From the NCBI GenBank assembly GCA_947374505.1, contig CANCCE010000033.1:1-17172 (forward strand): a stretch of DNA of 17,172 nt, given 5' to 3'. This document shows, piece by piece, positions 14,044 to 17,172 of the stretch (the first letter of the stretch is position 1; every line of letters begins with the position of its first letter). The stretch is from Comamonadaceae bacterium (GTDB lineage: Bacteria; Pseudomonadota; Gammaproteobacteria; Burkholderiales; Burkholderiaceae_C). Under the pieces are notes generated by a model that did no database searches, had not been told where the DNA came from, and saw only the letters and a program-made list of their open reading frames with translations. A program made the position numbers and the translations under genes.

Positions 14044-14916
14044 CTATTTGCCTCCCTTGCGAACAAAGAGACCTTGCGGACGCCAGATCAGCAGCACGAT
14101 CATCAGGCTGTAAACAATGAAAGCGCCAAAGTCGGGAATGTAATATTTGCCAGCCACGTCAGCAATGCCCAACAGCAGCGCCGCCAGCAGTGGGCCAGTG
14201 ATCGACGAGGTGCCGCCGACCGCCACCACGATTAAAAAATAAACCATGAACTTGAGCGGAAAGGTCGGGTCCAGGCCCAGCACTTCGGCACCCAGCGCAC
14301 CGCCTAAACCGGCCAAGCCGGAACCGACGGCGAAGGTCGACAAAAACACCAGATTGACATTGATACCCAGACCCGCCGCCACGCGCTGGTCGTCCACTGA
14401 CGCACGCAGGCGACTGCCAAAGCGCGTCTTGGCCAGCACGTACTGCAAGGCCACCGTCAGCGCAGCACAGACCGCGATGATGAACAACCGGTAATGCCCC
14501 ATGCCCAAGACAAAAGGATCCGTGCCGATTTCAGTCCGGCCTTTGAGCCACTCAGGCAACTGGATGTTTTGTGGCGATGAGCCTAGAAAATAGTCAACGC
14601 TGGCCACAGCCATGAAAACCAGACCGATTGAAAACAGCACCTGGTCCAGGTGCGGCTTGTGGTACAGCGGCCGGTACAGCGTGCGCTCGAGCACCGCGCC
14701 GAGCAAGGCTGAGCCTAAAAAGGCGACCGGTAAGCAGAGCAAAAAAGGCAGGTCAAAGTGCTGCATCAACAGCACCGTGATGTAGCCGCCGGCCATGGCA
14801 AAAGCACCGTGCGCGAGGTTGATGAAGTTCATCAGCCCCATGGTCACGGAAAGGCCCACGGCCAGGATAAACAGGAGCATGCCGTAGGCAACGCCGTCGA
14901 AAAGAATAGTCAGCAT
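14044..14916 (-). CDS. livH: Branched-chain amino acid-type ABC transporter permease LivH
   Basis: A 290-residue permease with the LivH pattern: GVAYGMLLFILAVGLSVTMG followed by MNFINLAHGAFAMAGGY near the N-terminus, the cytoplasmic loop TRFGSRLRASVDDQRVAAGLGIN, and the C-terminal WRPQGLFVRKG. Length is normal. It follows livK with a 93-nt gap that contains a terminator-like hairpin, so its expression may depend on read-through or a separate start of transcription. Confidence 0.93.
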   Translation of the reverse strand: MLTILFDGVAYGMLLFILAVGLSVTMGLMNFINLAHGAFAMAGGYITVLLMQHFDLPFLLCLPVAFLGSALLGAVLERTLYRPLYHKPHLDQVLFSIGLVFMAVASVDYFLGSSPQNIQLPEWLKGRTEIGTDPFVLGMGHYRLFIIAVCAALTVALQYVLAKTRFGSRLRASVDDQRVAAGLGINVNLVFLSTFAVGSGLAGLGGALGAEVLGLDPTFPLKFMVYFLIVVAVGGTSSITGPLLAALLLGIADVAGKYYIPDFGAFIVYSLMIVLLIWRPQGLFVRKGGK

Positions 14917-14939
14917 GTCTTAAAGATCAAAGAGCCCGG

Positions 14940-14981
14940 AAAAAAAAGCCATGCGCTACTCCCTGTGGGCTGCGCATGGCT
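14940..14981 (-). terminator. Rho-independent terminator/attenuator between livK and livH
   Basis: On the minus strand a perfect 10-bp stem (AGCCATGCGC and GCGCATGGCT; arms at 14972-14981 and 14947-14956) with a 15-nt loop runs directly into eight Ts (14947 down to 14940). It lies 28 nt after the livK stop and 23 nt before livH. Partial termination here would give more binding protein than permease and ATPase. Confidence 0.85.
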
Positions 14982-15009
14982 CGCACCTTGGCGGGTTTGT
15001 TGACTCGAT

Positions 15010-16194
15010 TTACTTGGTTTTGCCTGGGTCTTTGACGTCTTTGATGACGTCGAATTCGACGTTAAACAACTGACCGTCTTTCTTCTCGACCTTGCGCAGA
15101 TAAATGTCTTGCACCACGTCCCGGGTCTGCGCGTCGATGAACATCTTGCCGCGTGGGCTCTCGAAAATTTGACCCTTCATGGCGGCCAACACAGCGTCAC
15201 CTGTGGGCATGGCCTTACCAGTGGTCTTGGCCGCACGCAGCGCTTCATAGATCACGCGCATGCCGTCATAGCCGCCGACAGCCATGAAGTTGGGACGCAT
15301 GCCTTTGTTGGCTTTTTCGAAGGCGGCGACGAATTTCTTATTCATGGGCGAGGGATGCGCTGCCGAGTAATGGTGGGACGTCACCACGCCCAAGGCGCCG
15401 TCGCCCATGTCGTTGAGCTGATCGTCATCGGTCACGTCGCCGGTGCCAATGAGCTTGATGCCAGCTTTGTCCATGCCGCGCTCGAGGAACTGTTTCATCA
15501 CAGCAGCGCCCGCGCCAGAGGGCACAAACACGAACAAAGCGTCGGGCTTGCCGTCACGTACTTTTTGCAGAAAAGGAGCGAAGTCAGGGTTGCGCATCGG
15601 CACGCGCAAGGATTCAGTGACCTGGCCGCCGTTGAAAATCAAGCGTTCTTTGAAGAACTTTTCAGCATCAAGGCCAGGGCCGTAATCAGACACCAGCGTG
15701 ATCACTTTCTTGATGCCGTTCTTCGGCGCCCAGTCAGCCAAGGCCACTGAGGCCTGCGGCAAGGTGAAGCTGGTGCGCACGATGTACGGCGATGCCTCGG
15801 TGATGCTGGAAGTGGCTGCAGCCATGACCACCATCGGGGTTTTGGACTGCGTGGCGATGGGCGCGGTGGCCAGCGCCGACGGCGTGATGCCGAAACCAGC
15901 CAGCACGTTGACCTTGTCGTTGACGACCAGCTCTTGCGCGAGACGGCGTGTGGCGTCTGGCAGCGAGGTGTCGTCTTTGACGATCAGCTGAATTTTCTTG
16001 CCGGCAACCGTGTCGCCGTTTTGCGCCATGTACAGGCGCGCGGCCGCTTCGATCTGGCGTCCGGTGGTCGCCTGCTGGCCCGACATCGGCAGGATCAGGC
16101 CAATCTTGAACGTGTTGTCTTGGGCCAGCGCCGGCAGGGCTGCGGCAAATGTGGCAGCGGCCAAGGCTGCAGCCGTGAAGTTACGTCTTTTCAT
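15010..16194 (-). CDS. livK: ABC transporter substrate-binding protein (LivK type)
   Basis: A 394-residue periplasmic binding protein of the leucine-binding (Peripla_BP_6) family. Signal peptide: MKRR, hydrophobic 8-20, cleavage after ALA at residue 24. The mature protein begins with FKIGLILPMSGQQATTGRQI, followed by LAGFGITPSALATAPIA and, later, the hinge-side AVGGYDGMRVIYEAL. The C-terminal SPRGKMFIDAQTRDVVQDIY is typical of relatives that bind amides, aromatic or other carboxylates as well as amino acids, so the ligand is left open. The ATG at 16194 has GGAG 5 nt upstream. It is the first gene of the liv operon; a terminator follows. Confidence 0.92.
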   Translation of the reverse strand: MKRRNFTAAALAAATFAAALPALAQDNTFKIGLILPMSGQQATTGRQIEAAARLYMAQNGDTVAGKKIQLIVKDDTSLPDATRRLAQELVVNDKVNVLAGFGITPSALATAPIATQSKTPMVVMAAATSSITEASPYIVRTSFTLPQASVALADWAPKNGIKKVITLVSDYGPGLDAEKFFKERLIFNGGQVTESLRVPMRNPDFAPFLQKVRDGKPDALFVFVPSGAGAAVMKQFLERGMDKAGIKLIGTGDVTDDDQLNDMGDGALGVVTSHHYSAAHPSPMNKKFVAAFEKANKGMRPNFMAVGGYDGMRVIYEALRAAKTTGKAMPTGDAVLAAMKGQIFESPRGKMFIDAQTRDVVQDIYLRKVEKKDGQLFNVEFDVIKDVKDPGKTK

Positions 16195-16199
16195 GAAGT

Positions 16200-16203
16200 C
16201 TCC
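16200..16203 (-). promoter_or_regulatory. livK ribosome binding site
   Basis: GGAG on the minus strand with a 5-nt spacer to the livK ATG, the clearest Shine-Dalgarno sequence among the minus-strand genes here and in line with high production of the binding protein. Confidence 0.6.
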
Positions 16204-16249
16204 GGAGGGTTGTCGTTAAAGGTCAAGCGCAAAAAATATACAGTCTGCT

Positions 16250-16277
16250 AGTGTATTCAGCATTTGATCAATGACAA
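16250..16277 (-). promoter_or_regulatory. Candidate promoter of livK
   Basis: On the minus strand TTGTCA (16272-16277; 5 of 6) and TACACT (16250-16255; 4 of 6) are 16 nt apart, about 56 nt before the livK ATG. A closer TATATT also occurs near 16236-16241 but has no good -35 at the right distance. This is a weak consensus match only. Confidence 0.35.
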
Positions 16278-16343
16278 GATGGGGGCCGCCGCGGAAAGCC
16301 GCTATCCTTGCAGCTCATATTCAAGCGCGATCTGGAAACCAAC

Positions 16344-16595
16344 ATGCCTTTGCCCGAACAGCCGACCCGACCCCTGACCAATGCCAAAAGTACCCGCGCC
16401 GACAAGGAGCTGCTCTTCAAGGCGGTGCTGTGTGCGCTGATAGGCCTCGGGGTGTTGATCTCGCCTTATTTCATCCAGTCACCAGGGATGCAGGGCATCG
16501 TGGCGCAATCGTCTCTGGTCGGCTGGTTTGCGCTGGCACTGGGCATTGGTTTTGGCATCGCCTACGCCCGCCGCGTCATGCGCTCGCGGCACTGA
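16344..16595 (+). CDS. Small two-helix membrane protein
   Basis: An 83-residue protein that I do not recognise. The N-terminus is polar and Pro-rich (PLPEQPTRPL), followed by two probable membrane helices (about 26-45, LCALIGLGVLISPYFIQ, and 57-73, GWFALALGIGFGIAYA) and a basic tail (RRVMRSRH), which by the positive-inside rule suggests a cytoplasmic C-terminus. The ATG at 16344 has GGA about 8 nt upstream; the frame extends to a TTG at 16308 that is less likely. It is divergent from livK and converges with the GTPase gene at a 13-bp gap. Confidence 0.7.
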   Translation: MPLPEQPTRPLTNAKSTRADKELLFKAVLCALIGLGVLISPYFIQSPGMQGIVAQSSLVGWFALALGIGFGIAYARRVMRSRH

Positions 16596-16608
16596 GCCTC
16601 ATTGAGAC

Positions 16609-17172
16609 TCACTCGCCGCGTCGGTCTACTTTGGCCGGACGCGGTACTTTTTTGAGCTTGATCAGCCGCTTCAGCTCAATATCGTCCTTCTTGACTTGAC
16701 GCTCGGCGTCGAGCTTCTGCCCAGCCTCCATCCACGACTGGAACTCGCTAGGCGTTTCCAGCGTGATGCGGCCTAGCGTCGATTGTCGAAATTCGTAAAT
16801 CACGATTTCAGCAGCCTTTTGCAGGTTGATACGGCCTTTAGACAACACCGCACCCCGCTTGCGACCGATTTCCTCCAACAACTGCTCGTCGGTGGTGCCC
16901 GCCGGTAGCTCGACCTTGTAGCGCGCCTTCAGAAGAGCCTGGTAATTCGGGATCAAATAATCCAACAACTCGAGCGCAACCTCTTCTTCGTTGAAGGCAT
17001 TGCGACCAATCGCGCCGCTGGCGGCCAAGTTGTAGCCGCTCTTGGCGACGATGATGCGCGGCCACAGCATGCCCGGCGTGTCGAACAGGTAAAAGCCGTC
17101 GGCCAGCACGATGCGCTGCTCAATTTTGGTGACACCCGCCTCGTCGCCGGTTTTGGTGGCGCGCTTGCCGGT
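16609..17172 (-). CDS. ylqF: Ribosome biogenesis GTPase YlqF/RbgA-like, 3' part
   Basis: The minus-strand frame is open to the window edge, so this is the C-terminal 187 codons; a GTG at 17109 is internal. Visible from the edge inwards: TGKRATKTGDEAGVTK, the G2-like segment after the P-loop of this family, then FYLFDTPGMLWP, the G3 DxxG motif. The C-terminal domain follows, with ASGAIG, LLDYLIPNYQALLKARY and IGRKRGAVLSKGRINLQKAAE. In YlqF/RbgA the G motifs are circularly permuted (G4 before G1 and G3), so G4 and the P-loop should lie beyond the window. The family helps mature the large ribosomal subunit. The tail is rich in Lys and Arg, as expected for an RNA-binding partner. Confidence 0.88.
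   Translation of the reverse strand, partial: TGKRATKTGDEAGVTKIEQRIVLADGFYLFDTPGMLWPRIIVAKSGYNLAASGAIGRNAFNEEEVALELLDYLIPNYQALLKARYKVELPAGTTDEQLLEEIGRKRGAVLSKGRINLQKAAEIVIYEFRQSTLGRITLETPSEFQSWMEAGQKLDAERQVKKDDIELKRLIKLKKVPRPAKVDRRGE

Noticed and set aside
15109..15750. A 213-codon plus-strand frame opposite livK
   Set aside because: It is antisense to a well-supported binding protein, is His-rich with no family signal, and has no separate regulatory context.
1..17172. CRISPR arrays, tRNA or rRNA genes, insertion sequences
   Set aside because: I saw no regular repeat-spacer pattern, no tRNA-like cloverleaf with conserved arms, no rRNA sequence and no transposase reading frame in the window.

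Overview
The window looks like a chromosomal stretch of a betaproteobacterium, most likely Burkholderiales/Comamonadaceae (Polaromonas, Rhodoferax or Variovorax type). The reasons are two Bug/TctC-type periplasmic receptors without membrane partners in view, a livKHMGF-type ABC operon, a fused FAD/Fe-S oxidase, and GC-rich coding DNA. The genus is an inference; there is no rRNA or other phylogenetic marker.

Layout. (1) 1-1167 (+): the 3' end of a large FAD-linked, Fe-S (CCG-domain) oxidoreductase related to YdiJ/glycolate-oxidase-type dehydrogenases. (2) 1193-10788 (all -): a nine-gene, tightly packed catabolic operon. In transcription order it encodes an FAD-dependent oxidoreductase, an IclR-family regulator, the aconitase-X large and small subunits, an IlvD/Edd-family dehydratase, a Bug receptor, a TauD-type Fe(II)/2-oxoglutarate dioxygenase, a second Bug receptor and a TfdA-like dioxygenase. 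(3) 10789-11071: a partly AT-rich control region with a candidate promoter flanked by a 10-bp inverted repeat, and a hairpin nearer the next gene. (4) 11072-11566 (+): a small exported probable beta-barrel protein. (5) 11580-16194 (all -): livK, a hairpin/T-tract terminator, then livH, livM, livG and livF, a complete branched-chain-amino-acid/amide-type ABC importer. (6) 16344-16595 (+): a small two-helix membrane protein. (7) 16609-17172 (-): the 3' part of a YlqF/RbgA-like circularly permuted GTPase, cut by the window end.

How the genes may work together. The catabolic operon carries the parts for uptake (two Bug receptors), oxidative attack (two iron dioxygenases), dehydration of hydroxy acids (aconitase X and an IlvD-family enzyme, both Fe-S families), redox (FAD enzyme) and control (IclR). 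The aconitase-X subunits and the dehydratase are joined by ATGA stop/start overlaps. The substrate cannot be read from the sequence; an organic acid, perhaps a hydroxylated or ether-linked carboxylate, is my inference. The usual pyrroline-carboxylate reductase of the cis-3-hydroxyproline route is absent, so that known aconitase-X role is not obviously the explanation. The dioxygenase/receptor half of the operon (about 1193-5000) has lower GC in hand-counted samples than the flanks and may have been added separately. This operon is the best candidate for an undescribed system here.
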